9,157 bases of DNA from assembly GCA_021786265.1 (NCBI GenBank), contig JAJYNP010000246.1, positions 1-9,157 of the forward strand, given 5' to 3'. Shown here in pieces: positions 1 to 5,257 of this stretch. Source of the stretch: Chloroflexota bacterium. Its GTDB lineage: Bacteria; Chloroflexota; Limnocylindria; Limnocylindrales; CSP1-4. Position numbers and translations under genes: made by a program. Every line of letters begins with the position of its first letter. The stretch's first letter is position 1. The notes under the pieces are model-generated. The model ran no database searches. It saw only the letters and a list, made by a program, of their open reading frames with translations, and was not told the origin of the DNA.

Positions 1-1
1 C

Positions 2-589
2 GAGCAGCTCGGCACCGACCATCCGGACCGACGGCTGGAGATCATCGCCGAGCAGGCCGAGCGGCTCTCGCGAATGGTCCGTCAGCTCCTCACGGTGACC
101 CGGCTCGAGTCGGGGGCGCTGAAGCCCGAGGCCGAGGTCGTCGCGCTGGCACCCAGAGTGCGGCGAGCCTGGGAGGCGATCGCGGTCGAGGAGATTCCGT
201 TCATGCTCGAGGATCGGTCGGGTGGCTGGCTCGCGATCGCCGACACCGATCAGCTCGACCAGGTCCTCTGGGCGCTCCTCGACAACGCGGTGAAGCACGG
301 CCGGCGCGGGCCGGTCGAGGTCGAGATCGCAGCCGAGGAGGTGGCGGGCCGACTGCGCCTGACGGTCACCGACCACGGCCCTGGCGTCCCGGAGGCCGAC
401 CGCGCCCGGCTCTTCGCCCGCTTCGAGCGGGGTACGAGCCAGCGGGCGGAGGACGGCTCCGGACTCGGGCTCTACGTCTCACAGGAGCTCGCTCGGGCGA
501 TGGGCGGCGACCTCGTCCTCGAGCCGGCGGCGCCGGGCCGGGGCGCGGCGTTCAGCCTCTACCTGCCGGGCGAACCAGGGCTGGAGTGA
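2..589 (+). CDS. Sensor histidine kinase, C-terminal part (5' end outside window)
   Basis: The frame is open from base 2 to a TGA at 587-589, about 195 codons, so the N-terminus lies outside the window. The visible part starts in the second helix of the dimerisation (HisKA) domain (EQAERLSRMVRQLL, then TRLESG); the phospho-accepting His would lie just upstream. A HATPase_c domain follows with an N box (ALLDNAVKHG, Asn near base 284), a G1 box (DHGPGVPE, Asp near base 371) and a G2 box (GSGLGLYVSQELA). The order and motifs fit an EnvZ/PhoR-type membrane sensor kinase that autophosphorylates and passes phosphate to a response regulator, probably encoded upstream. The ATP site looks intact and the protein ends normally after the last strand. 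The signal sensed cannot be told from this fragment. The convergent toxin gene ends only 78 bases downstream. A second, decayed kinase fragment lies at 1455-1547. Confidence 0.93.
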   Translation, partial: EQLGTDHPDRRLEIIAEQAERLSRMVRQLLTVTRLESGALKPEAEVVALAPRVRRAWEAIAVEEIPFMLEDRSGGWLAIADTDQLDQVLWALLDNAVKHGRRGPVEVEIAAEEVAGRLRLTVTDHGPGVPEADRARLFARFERGTSQRAEDGSGLGLYVSQELARAMGGDLVLEPAAPGRGAAFSLYLPGEPGLE

Positions 590-667
590 ACAGGGGTCGA
601 CAGAGTTCCACGCGCCAGGGACCCCGAACCGGATCGTGGAGGCGTCGCGGCAGGTACCCGTGAGCGG

Positions 668-1051
668 CTACTCGTCGTCGAGACCCATCGAATAGAAGAT
701 CGCCCGATCGATCTTCTCCATGAGTTCGGGCGAGAGTCGCCCACACCGGCGGCTCGTGAGACGCTCCCGGGACACGGTCAGGACCTGGTCCAGCTTCACC
801 ATGCCGTCGTACGCCAGCCCGGTCTCGCGAGAGGAGACTGCCACTTGCTGGGGCCGTTCGCGGGTGGCGGACGGCAGCGTCTTCGTGATCGCGGCGACAA
901 CCACGGTGCTGCTGACAGCGTTGAGATCGTCCGTCGACACGACCAGTGCCGGGCGCGAGCCGCCCTGCTCGCTCCCGCGCGGCTGCCCGAAGTCGATCTC
1001 GTAGACGTCACCCCTGCGGACTTGCGGGACCGGTCGGGTGCCGATGCTCAT
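668..1051 (-). CDS. mazF: Type II toxin, MazF/PemK family endoribonuclease
   Basis: The product is 127 aa, a normal length for MazF/PemK toxins, which cleave single-stranded mRNA at short sequence motifs and arrest growth when the antitoxin is lost. Visible family features are the N-terminal strand RRGDVYEIDF, the conserved GSEQGGSRPALVVS loop with Arg33 (equivalent to the catalytic Arg of MazF), the AAIT strand with Thr56, and the C-terminal part (YDGMVKLDQVLTVSRERL, then the helix SPELMEKIDRAIFYSMGL). It is the second gene of a two-gene operon. Its ATG (1049-1051) overlaps the antitoxin TGA by ATGA, so translation is probably coupled, which keeps toxin below antitoxin. The toxin looks full length and active-site complete. 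Cleavage specificity cannot be predicted. Assignment to MazF/PemK is firm; the exact subfamily is not. Confidence 0.93.
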   Translation of the reverse strand: MSIGTRPVPQVRRGDVYEIDFGQPRGSEQGGSRPALVVSTDDLNAVSSTVVVAAITKTLPSATRERPQQVAVSSRETGLAYDGMVKLDQVLTVSRERLTSRRCGRLSPELMEKIDRAIFYSMGLDDE

Positions 1052-1317
1052 TCGAGGGTTCCGAGAAACACCCCTCGGGCTGCCCCAAGCGCGGCCTCGG
1101 CAGACTCGACGTTGTCGGCCGCATCCAGCAGAGCGGCTTCCTGCGCCAGTCGACGACGCTCCTCGCGCCAGTCGCGCAAGATCGCCTCTTCGACCAAGGC
1201 CACCTGCGAGACGTTCCGCTCGGTGGCTCGGTCGCGCACGTACGCGGCGACGTCCTCGCGCAGCCGAAAGGTCATGGCCACGCGCCGAGCGCCGTGCTCC
1301 GGATAGGAAGTTCTCAT
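1048..1317 (-). CDS. Ribbon-helix-helix antitoxin partner of MazF
   Basis: The product is 89 aa. The N-terminal half (ARRVAMTFRLREDVAAYV, then VSQVALVEEAILRDW) has the strand-helix-helix pattern of a CopG/RHH DNA-binding domain. The charged helical C-terminal half (EERRRLAQEAALLDAADN...) would wrap and neutralise the toxin. Such antitoxins usually also repress their own operon. The chosen start is the ATG at 1315-1317, which has AGGAG (complement of 1328-1332) 10 bases upstream. A TTG at 1350 would add 11 residues (PVRSSRSPTL...) that look like untranslated leader, and an internal ATG before TFRLRED would leave a minimal RHH domain. It precedes the toxin with an ATGA overlap, the classical antitoxin-first order. 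Its promoter region holds three copies of a 7-base box that suit dimeric RHH binding. Confidence 0.85.
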   Translation of the reverse strand: MRTSYPEHGARRVAMTFRLREDVAAYVRDRATERNVSQVALVEEAILRDWREERRRLAQEAALLDAADNVESAEAALGAARGVFLGTLE

Positions 1318-1362
1318 CAGCGTTGGGCTCCTGCTGCTCCTGACCGGCAACGATACTGCGCC

Positions 1363-1420
1363 AACATACTGCTATCAGCGCAATGTAAATTGTATTGCGC
1401 GACGGGTATTGCGCGACGGC
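1363..1420 (-). promoter_or_regulatory. Promoter and candidate operator of the antitoxin-toxin operon
   Basis: This AT-richer island lies upstream of the antitoxin. On the - strand a -35-like TTTACA (complement of 1384-1389) and a -10-like TATGTT (complement of 1363-1368) are separated by 15 bases, slightly short of ideal. Overlapping the -35 is an inverted repeat, GCGCAAT (1378-1384) and ATTGCGC (1394-1400), with a 9-base spacer. The right half recurs in a 13-base direct repeat, TATTGCGCGACGG, at 1393-1405 and 1407-1419. Three boxes spaced 14-16 bases apart across the -35 suit cooperative binding by RHH antitoxin dimers and autoregulation. The repeats are seen directly; the binding is inferred. 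Confidence 0.5.
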
Positions 1421-1454
1421 CGGTCCAGCCCGTCATGGCCGTCGACGAAACGGC

Positions 1455-1547
1455 CGGCTGTTCGGACGGTTCGAGCGCGGCAGCAGCCAGCGGGCGGAGA
1501 ACGGCTCGGGGCTCGAACTCTACGTCTCGCGCGAGCTCCTCCGTGGG
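1455..1547 (+). pseudogene. Decayed fragment of a second histidine kinase (between G1 and G2 boxes)
   Basis: The + strand encodes RLFGRFERGSSQRAENGSGL followed by ELYVSRELLRG. This aligns without gaps to the intact kinase upstream (RLFARFERGTSQRAEDGSGL, then GLYVSQELARA, bases about 407-499). By eye the DNA identity is between 75 and 80 percent, so this is an old paralogue rather than a fresh duplicate. Only about 31 codons survive. The N and G1 boxes are missing upstream, the second G2 glycine pair is changed (GLEL for GLGL), and the sequence after LLRG no longer resembles a kinase before the TGA at 1590-1592. It lies between the toxin-antitoxin promoter and the first tadE-like gene. No function is expected. 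It suggests that this locus once held two adjacent kinase genes, or that a kinase 3' end was carried here by rearrangement. Confidence 0.65.
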
Positions 1548-1628
1548 GCACCGGGGCACCGCCGCAAGGTGGGCTGCAAGGCGCATGCTTGATTGTTGGC
1601 AGGTATCACCGGGGGAACGGGGTTGCAC

Positions 1629-2384
1629 ATGGGCATTCTCGGCAGCGGACGGTCCAACCGCCCGAAGGCAGCGATCCAGCGATTGGCCGGGCGATCGCCC
1701 GGCCAATCGGTCGTCGAGTTCGCGCTCGTCGTCCCGTTCCTGCTCCTCATCCTCCTGTTCGCGATCGACTTTGGCCGGGCATTCTTCGGCTACGTCATCC
1801 TCAACAACGCCTCGCGGATCGCCGCCAACTACGCAGCCTGGTACCCCGACGCTGACTGGGCCAGCCCGAGCGACCCCAACCGGGTCGAATACGAGGCGCT
1901 CATCCGGCGCGATACCGGCGTCGCCAACTGCGCGGTCGCCTCGATCCCGCAGCCTGTTTACACCGACGGTCCGGACAGCGCCTCGCCTGACACGTCGAAG
2001 GACGTGGGCGACTTCGTGCGGGTCGACATCCAGTGCACGTTCCAGCCGCTAACGCCGATCATCGGCTCAGTCGTCGGCAACTCGCTCACGATGGGCGCGA
2101 GTTCCGAGTTCACCGTCCGCGCCGGGAAGGTCACCGGTGTGCCCGACCCGGCGGCCGTCCCGCCGCCACCGCCGCCCTGCCCGGCGGGCGAAGCCAAGGT
2201 GCCCGACCTGGTAAACCCCGCGCCCGAAACAGTCTCAGACGCGCGAGCCGAGTGGACTGCAGGTGGCTTCTCCGGGTCGTTCTCGCCGAACGGGCTGAAC
2301 ACCAAGACGGTCCTGTCGCAGAGCCTGCCGGCCGGGTCGTGCCAGCCGACAGGCTCGTCGATCACGGTCACCCACACGACATGA
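1629..2384 (+). CDS. TadE-like pilus protein with C-terminal PASTA domain
   Basis: The product is 251 aa. A basic N-terminus leads to SPGQSVVEFALVVPFLLLIL. Gly25 followed by Gln-Ser-Val-Val-Glu (Glu at +5) resembles a type IV prepilin peptidase site, and residues about 31-53 form the single membrane segment, as in TadE pseudopilins of tight-adherence systems. The ectodomain has the family pattern (FGYVILNNASRIAANYAAW; FQPLTPIIGSVVG near 138-150) and a likely Cys101-Cys136 pair. A usual TadE ends near residue 165. Here a Pro-rich linker (VPPPPPPC, 177-184) leads to a PASTA-like domain at 189-250 (KVPDLVNPAPETVSDARAEW, then AGGFSG, TVLSQSLPAGSC, GSSITVTHT). PASTA domains bind peptidoglycan or mediate surface contacts. 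The ATG at 1629 is preferred; TTG at 1623 lies closer to GGGGGA (1611-1616) and is a real alternative. First gene of cassette 1; its TGA overlaps the next ATG. Confidence 0.88.
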   Translation: MGILGSGRSNRPKAAIQRLAGRSPGQSVVEFALVVPFLLLILLFAIDFGRAFFGYVILNNASRIAANYAAWYPDADWASPSDPNRVEYEALIRRDTGVANCAVASIPQPVYTDGPDSASPDTSKDVGDFVRVDIQCTFQPLTPIIGSVVGNSLTMGASSEFTVRAGKVTGVPDPAAVPPPPPPCPAGEAKVPDLVNPAPETVSDARAEWTAGGFSGSFSPNGLNTKTVLSQSLPAGSCQPTGSSITVTHTT

Positions 2385-2836
2385 GCGCACGTCAGGCTTC
2401 GGGCTCCCGCGGCCAGTCGCTGCTTGAGTTCGCGCTCGTCATCCCGCTCGTCCTGCTCCTGCTCATGGGGCTGTTCGACTTCGGACGGGCGATCTACGCG
2501 TACAACACGCTCAGCAACGCGGCCCGGGACGGTGCTCGCAGAGCCATCGTGGACCAGCGCATCGTCTCCGGGGTATCTGTCGCTGCCCAGGAAGCGGCCG
2601 ACCAGGCCACGGCCCTTGCTCTCGACCCGACCGACGCGTCAGAGATCCTGGTCGAGTACAAGACGCCCAACCTGAGCGCGGACTGCCCGGCGACCCTGCC
2701 TGAATGGACGGGCTGCGTCGCCGTGGTGACCGTCAACTGGCAGTTCCAGGCCATCACGCCGATCATTGGCAGCTTCATCGGGCCGATCACCCTTTCGAGC
2801 ACGACGAAGCTACCCGTGGAGGCCACCAACCGATGA
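2381..2836 (+). CDS. TadE-like pilus protein (short form, cassette 1)
   Basis: The product is 151 aa, the usual TadE length. The N-terminus SARQASGSRGQSLLEFALVI gives a processing-type Gly11 followed by Gln-Ser-Leu-Leu-Glu (Glu16 at +5), then a hydrophobic segment about 17-35 and the FDFGRAIYAYNTLSNAARDGAR stretch typical of TadE. The C-terminal part has FQAITPIIGSFIGPITLSST, the same TPIIG element as the preceding gene, and two cysteines (102 and 112) likely to pair outside the membrane. Expected role: a minor pseudopilin of a Flp/Tad-type pilus, inserted in the membrane and perhaps processed by a prepilin peptidase encoded elsewhere. The ATG at 2381 is fixed by its ATGA overlap with the upstream TadE-PASTA gene, so the pair is probably translated together. 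No extra C-terminal domain is present, unlike its neighbour. Confidence 0.93.
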   Translation: MSARQASGSRGQSLLEFALVIPLVLLLLMGLFDFGRAIYAYNTLSNAARDGARRAIVDQRIVSGVSVAAQEAADQATALALDPTDASEILVEYKTPNLSADCPATLPEWTGCVAVVTVNWQFQAITPIIGSFIGPITLSSTTKLPVEATNR

Positions 2837-2892
2837 CGAACACGACGACGGCCGCCCAACGGGCGGCCCTGAGCGCCGGGAGGATGCAATGA
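2833..2892 (+). other. Possible 19-codon coupling ORF between tadE-like and tadG-like genes
   Basis: An ATG at 2833 overlaps the TGA of the upstream gene (ATGA) and opens a 19-codon frame, MTNTTTAAQRAALSAGRMQ. Its TGA (2890-2892) in turn overlaps the ATG of the tadG-like gene (2889-2891). The frame contains a perfect 8-base hairpin, GGCCGCCC (2850-2857) and GGGCGGCC (2861-2868) with an AAC loop, followed by the downstream gene's ribosome site GGGAGG (2878-2883). It may be a translated coupling leader that keeps ribosomes moving to tadG, or just a chance open frame in a 52-base gap. The peptide has no recognisable domain. Confidence 0.3.
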
Positions 2893-4058
2893 ACGGAAGG
2901 GCGCAGGCCCGAGCCCGTGGGCAGGTGGTCGTCATCCTGGCCCTGGCGATCATCGCGATCATGGCGATGACCGGATTGGTCATCGACGGCGGCAATGCCT
3001 TCGCCCAGCAGCGGTTGACCCAGAACTGGACCGACGGCGCGGCCGAATCCGGGGCGGTCCAGCTCATGCGCCGGTTGGTGGGCGTTGACTGCCCCGACGC
3101 ATCGACTCCTCCGCCGTGCGGCAGCGTCGTCACCTGGGATCAGCGGGTCGTGGATGCGGTGAACGCGCACGTCACGAACGACGGCCTCGACACGATCGTA
3201 TCCATCCAGTACACCGACTACTCGGGCAACGATCTCGGTGCCGCGGGCGCAGGCGTGATTCCAAGCGGTGCGGCCGGCATCCATGTCACAGCTTCGCGGG
3301 ACGTCCACACCTATGTCTCCGGGGTCATCGGCATCAACCAGTTCACGGCGACGGCGCAGTCGACATACATCGCGGGATACCAGAACGGCACCGGATTCGG
3401 CGGGGTGATCCCGGTCACGTTCCCGGTGCTGTTGACAACGTGCGACAACAACAACGACCTGATCAACCCGGGGAGCCAGTGGCCCGTCGGACCCGACAAC
3501 CCGGTCATCGTTCCGCTGTGCAGCAACAGCCCGGGCAACGTCGGCTGGATCGACTGGACACCGCCCGGGGGCGGCGCGAGCGAACTTGCCGACGCGATCG
3601 TCAACCCGAGCAACCCATCGATCACGACGCCCCGCTGGTACTACGTCACGGCCACCGGCAACATCAACAGCGACCAGGTCCAGACGGCGCTCGAGACGTA
3701 CATCGGAAAGGACATCCAGCTGCCGATCTTTTACGCCGACACGAGCGACCCTCTGCCCGGGACATGTAACACCGAGCCGGCCGATCCGAAGAACGAGGTC
3801 ACGAACTGCCCGGACGCCAACCGCGGCGGGAATGGGGCGAACCAGTGGTACTTCCTCGTGACGTTCGGCGACTTCCATCTGCAGGAGGTTCACATCCAGG
3901 GCTCGACCGGCCCGTGCGCAGGCGCCGGTGGTAACGGGAGTACCGGCTGCCTGATTGGGTACTTCAATGATGATGTCGTCCCGGCGAACGTGACCGTCGG
4001 TCCGCCCAACCAGTACACGACGGAGTTCACGCCGCCCGGAGTCCAACTGATCCGGTAG
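2889..4058 (+). CDS. TadG-like pilus-assembly protein (cassette 1)
   Basis: The product is 389 aa. The N-terminus RARGQVVVILALAIIAIMAM, then GLVIDGGNAFAQQRLTQ, matches the TadE/G-like N-terminal domain of Flp pilus-assembly proteins: a short basic cytoplasmic tail, one membrane segment (about 12-34) and the VIDGGNAF motif just outside it. The usual QNAADAAALAGA is altered here to QNWTDGAAESGAVQ. The HTYVSGVIGINQFTATAQSTY segment corresponds to the strand before the family's ATA motif. The remaining ectodomain has eight cysteines, a GNVGWIDW motif and SDQVQTALETYIGKDIQLPI, both of which have counterparts in the cassette 2 protein. No clear vWA metal site is visible, so the shorter TadG form is likely. 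The ATG at 2889 has GGGAGG five bases upstream and an ATGA link to the preceding 19-codon frame. Expected role: envelope-anchored part of a Tad pilus or secretion assembly; exact function unknown. Confidence 0.85.
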   Translation: MNGRAQARARGQVVVILALAIIAIMAMTGLVIDGGNAFAQQRLTQNWTDGAAESGAVQLMRRLVGVDCPDASTPPPCGSVVTWDQRVVDAVNAHVTNDGLDTIVSIQYTDYSGNDLGAAGAGVIPSGAAGIHVTASRDVHTYVSGVIGINQFTATAQSTYIAGYQNGTGFGGVIPVTFPVLLTTCDNNNDLINPGSQWPVGPDNPVIVPLCSNSPGNVGWIDWTPPGGGASELADAIVNPSNPSITTPRWYYVTATGNINSDQVQTALETYIGKDIQLPIFYADTSDPLPGTCNTEPADPKNEVTNCPDANRGGNGANQWYFLVTFGDFHLQEVHIQGSTGPCAGAGGNGSTGCLIGYFNDDVVPANVTVGPPNQYTTEFTPPGVQLIR

Positions 4059-4117
4059 CGTCACACCGCGGCAGGCGGAGAGCTTCGCAGCGAGGCCCGC
4101 GAGGCTCGGGGGTCTCG

Positions 4118-4139
4118 GTCCAGCTGATCAGGTAGCGCC
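4118..4139 (+). repeat. Degenerate copy of the tadG-like gene 3' end
   Basis: These 22 bases match 4041-4062, the last codons and stop of the upstream tadG-like gene, at 19 of 22 positions. Both copies read Val-Gln-Leu-Ile-Arg-stop in their own frames, but the second lies in the intergenic gap with no open gene in front of it. It looks like the leftover tail of a duplicated or partly deleted tadG-like gene. Confidence 0.5.
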
Positions 4140-4160
4140 GTTCCGGGTCTCGGGAGTCAG

Positions 4161-4193
4161 AGGAGCCGCGCCCACCCGCCGGGCGCGGCTCCT
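4161..4193 (+). terminator. Hairpin terminator after cassette 1
   Basis: A perfect 13-base stem, AGGAGCCGCGCCC (4161-4173) and GGGCGCGGCTCCT (4181-4193), encloses a 7-base loop. It lies about 100 bases after the tadG-like stop. Only a weak T-rich tail (TTCGTG) follows, as is common in GC-rich genomes. The same inner sequence (GAGCCGCG...CGCGGCTC) recurs in the hairpin after cassette 2. Confidence 0.75.
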
Positions 4194-4217
4194 TCGTGCC
4201 GACTGATCCGAGGGTGT

Positions 4218-4235
4218 GGCCGCGCAGCGGCGGCC
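4218..4235. other. Small GC hairpin in the gap between cassettes
   Basis: GGCCGC (4218-4223) pairs with GCGGCC (4230-4235) in the leader before cassette 2. An alternative stem of GCCGC (4219-4223) with GCGGC (4227-4231) has a 3-base loop. The whole gap 4059-4360 (302 bases) holds only the duplicated tadG tail, the terminator and this hairpin. No convincing promoter or small gene was found there, although cassette 2 should have its own promoter if the upstream terminator is efficient. Confidence 0.3.
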
Positions 4236-4360
4236 GGTACTCCTTCCTGGGCCGTCTGCCCCCTTCGGGCTATGCACGCGCGCACCGTTTCAAGGCATCG
4301 TGAAAGGCGCGACGTGAACGATCGTCGCACCACCACACCACGCCATTGGAGCGCGAGACG

Positions 4361-5257
4361 ATGCGCCCGACGCTCAGCCCGAAGCTGCGCCCGACGCTCA
4401 GCCCAGGACTCAGGTCCAACCTCGGCCCCCTGGCCTCCGCTCTGCGGCACCGCCGCCGGTCGCGCGGCCAGAGCCTGGTCGAGTTCGCCCTGATCCTGCC
4501 GGTCCTGCTGCTCCTGATCGCCAGCGCGGCCGATGCGGGACGACTCTTCTTCGCCTACGTCACGATCGAGAACGCCGCCCGAGAGGGTGCCTTCTTTGGC
4601 GCCTTGCACCCGGAGTGCGACACGGCGAAGACCGGTTGCGGCGACCCGAACAACGTGCCCTGGCATGTCGCCCAGGACCTCACCGGGGTCCAGGGAACGT
4701 CCACCGCGATCACCTGCGTCGCGGGCGACGGCTCGCTGAAGTCCCCGGGCAGCTGTCTGGAGGGAGACTCGTACCGGGTCACGGTCAGCTATCCGTTCCC
4801 GTTCCTGACGCCGCTGGTCCGCACGATCCTCGGTCCGTCGCTGACCCTGACCGCCACTGAGAGCTCGCTCGTCCTGAACACCGCCTACGGCGCCTCGCCC
4901 ACCCCGACCCCAACGCCCACCCCGACCCCAACGCCCACCCCGACCCCCACCCCGACACCAACACCGGCCCCCACTCCCTGTGTCAACCCGACGGTGACGT
5001 TCTCGGGGACACCGACGGAAGGCCACGGCGAGGACGTCACGGTCACCTTCACCGGAACCTCGACCGGAACGCCCGTGTCGTGGCTCTGGACGTTCGGTGA
5101 CGGCGAAACGTCGACGACGCCGGAGACGACCTCCCACCAGTACACCCGCGGATCGCAGCACGGAACGATCCACTGGGACGTCACGCTGACGGTGGCGACC
5201 GGGGCGACCTGCTCGACGACCGTGACGGAGCACAACTACATCACGCTCAACCCATGA
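4361..5257 (+). CDS. TadE-like pilus protein with Thr-Pro linker and PKD domain
   Basis: The product is 298 aa, about twice the usual TadE length. After a Ser/Pro-rich repeat-containing N-terminus (RPTLSPKL, RPTLSPGL) comes RRSRGQSLVEFALILPVLLL: Gly36 then Gln-Ser-Leu-Val-Glu (Glu41 at +5) fits prepilin-type processing, and about 42-58 is the membrane segment. GRLFFAYVTIENAAREGA and FPFLTPLVRTILGPSLTLTA are the TadE family core, with four cysteines between 86 and 132. Residues 180-206 are a nearly pure Thr-Pro linker. Residues about 208-297 form a PKD-like beta-sandwich (VTVTFTGTSTG, SWLWTFGDGETS, HQYTRGSQHG, WDVTLTVATGATCS, NYITL); PKD domains serve as surface binding modules or spacers. The ATG at 4361 has GGAG (4349-4352) eight bases upstream; the in-frame TTG at 4346 lies before that site and is less likely. 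First gene of cassette 2, joined to the next gene by ATGA. Confidence 0.9.
   Translation: MRPTLSPKLRPTLSPGLRSNLGPLASALRHRRRSRGQSLVEFALILPVLLLLIASAADAGRLFFAYVTIENAAREGAFFGALHPECDTAKTGCGDPNNVPWHVAQDLTGVQGTSTAITCVAGDGSLKSPGSCLEGDSYRVTVSYPFPFLTPLVRTILGPSLTLTATESSLVLNTAYGASPTPTPTPTPTPTPTPTPTPTPTPAPTPCVNPTVTFSGTPTEGHGEDVTVTFTGTSTGTPVSWLWTFGDGETSTTPETTSHQYTRGSQHGTIHWDVTLTVATGATCSTTVTEHNYITLNP
4362..4404 (+). repeat. In-frame 24-base tandem repeat at the start of the TadE-PKD gene
   Basis: A 19-base identical core (TGCGCCCGACGCTCAGCCC) occurs at 4362-4380 and 4386-4404, giving a 24-base period that encodes two eight-residue units, RPTLSPKL and RPTLSPGL. A third, weak unit (RSNLGPLA) may follow. The repeat lengthens the cytoplasmic leader ahead of the processing-type Gly. 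Confidence 0.8.
4897..4976 (+). repeat. 18-base repeats encoding the Thr-Pro linker
   Basis: The 18-base unit GCCCACCCCGACCCCAAC occurs exactly at 4897-4914 and 4915-4932. A third unit diverges from 4933 onward, and shorter CCNAC-type repeats continue to about 4976. Each unit adds three Thr-Pro pairs. The tract connects the TadE core to the PKD domain. Unit length is a multiple of three, so slippage would change linker length without breaking the frame. On the other strand it reads as artificial Gly-Val repeats. Confidence 0.85.

Noticed and set aside
593..625. GGGGTC...GACCCC inverted repeat between the kinase and toxin genes as a terminator
   Set aside because: The stem is only 6 bases with a 21-base loop and no T-tract, too weak to call.
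1548..1628. Possible c-di-GMP-I riboswitch before cassette 1 (GCAAGGTGGGCTGCAAGGC, then GGTATCACC)
   Set aside because: A c-di-GMP switch would suit pilus genes, and part of the sequence recalls the GGGACGCAAAGCC core. However, the near-invariant core bases differ and the second hairpin is not formed. A covariance-model search against RF01051 with a significant score would reverse this.
946..2052. 368-aa + strand frame spanning the antitoxin, remnant and start of the first tadE-like gene
   Set aside because: It crosses genes on both strands in the wrong frame and gives a low-complexity Arg/Ser product.
2787..4064. 425-aa open frame on the - strand
   Set aside because: It mirrors the first tadG-like gene, which has a clear family N-terminus and ribosome site. 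The antisense product (VVVVARCQQHRERDRD-type) has no domain features.
4271..4305. Promoter-like TATGCA and TTTCA...TGAAA pair before cassette 2
   Set aside because: No -35 element lies at a usable distance and the repeat arms are only five bases, so neither is supported.
4897..4976. CRISPR-like short repeats
   Set aside because: The units are contiguous, without unique spacers, and encode a Thr-Pro linker in frame.
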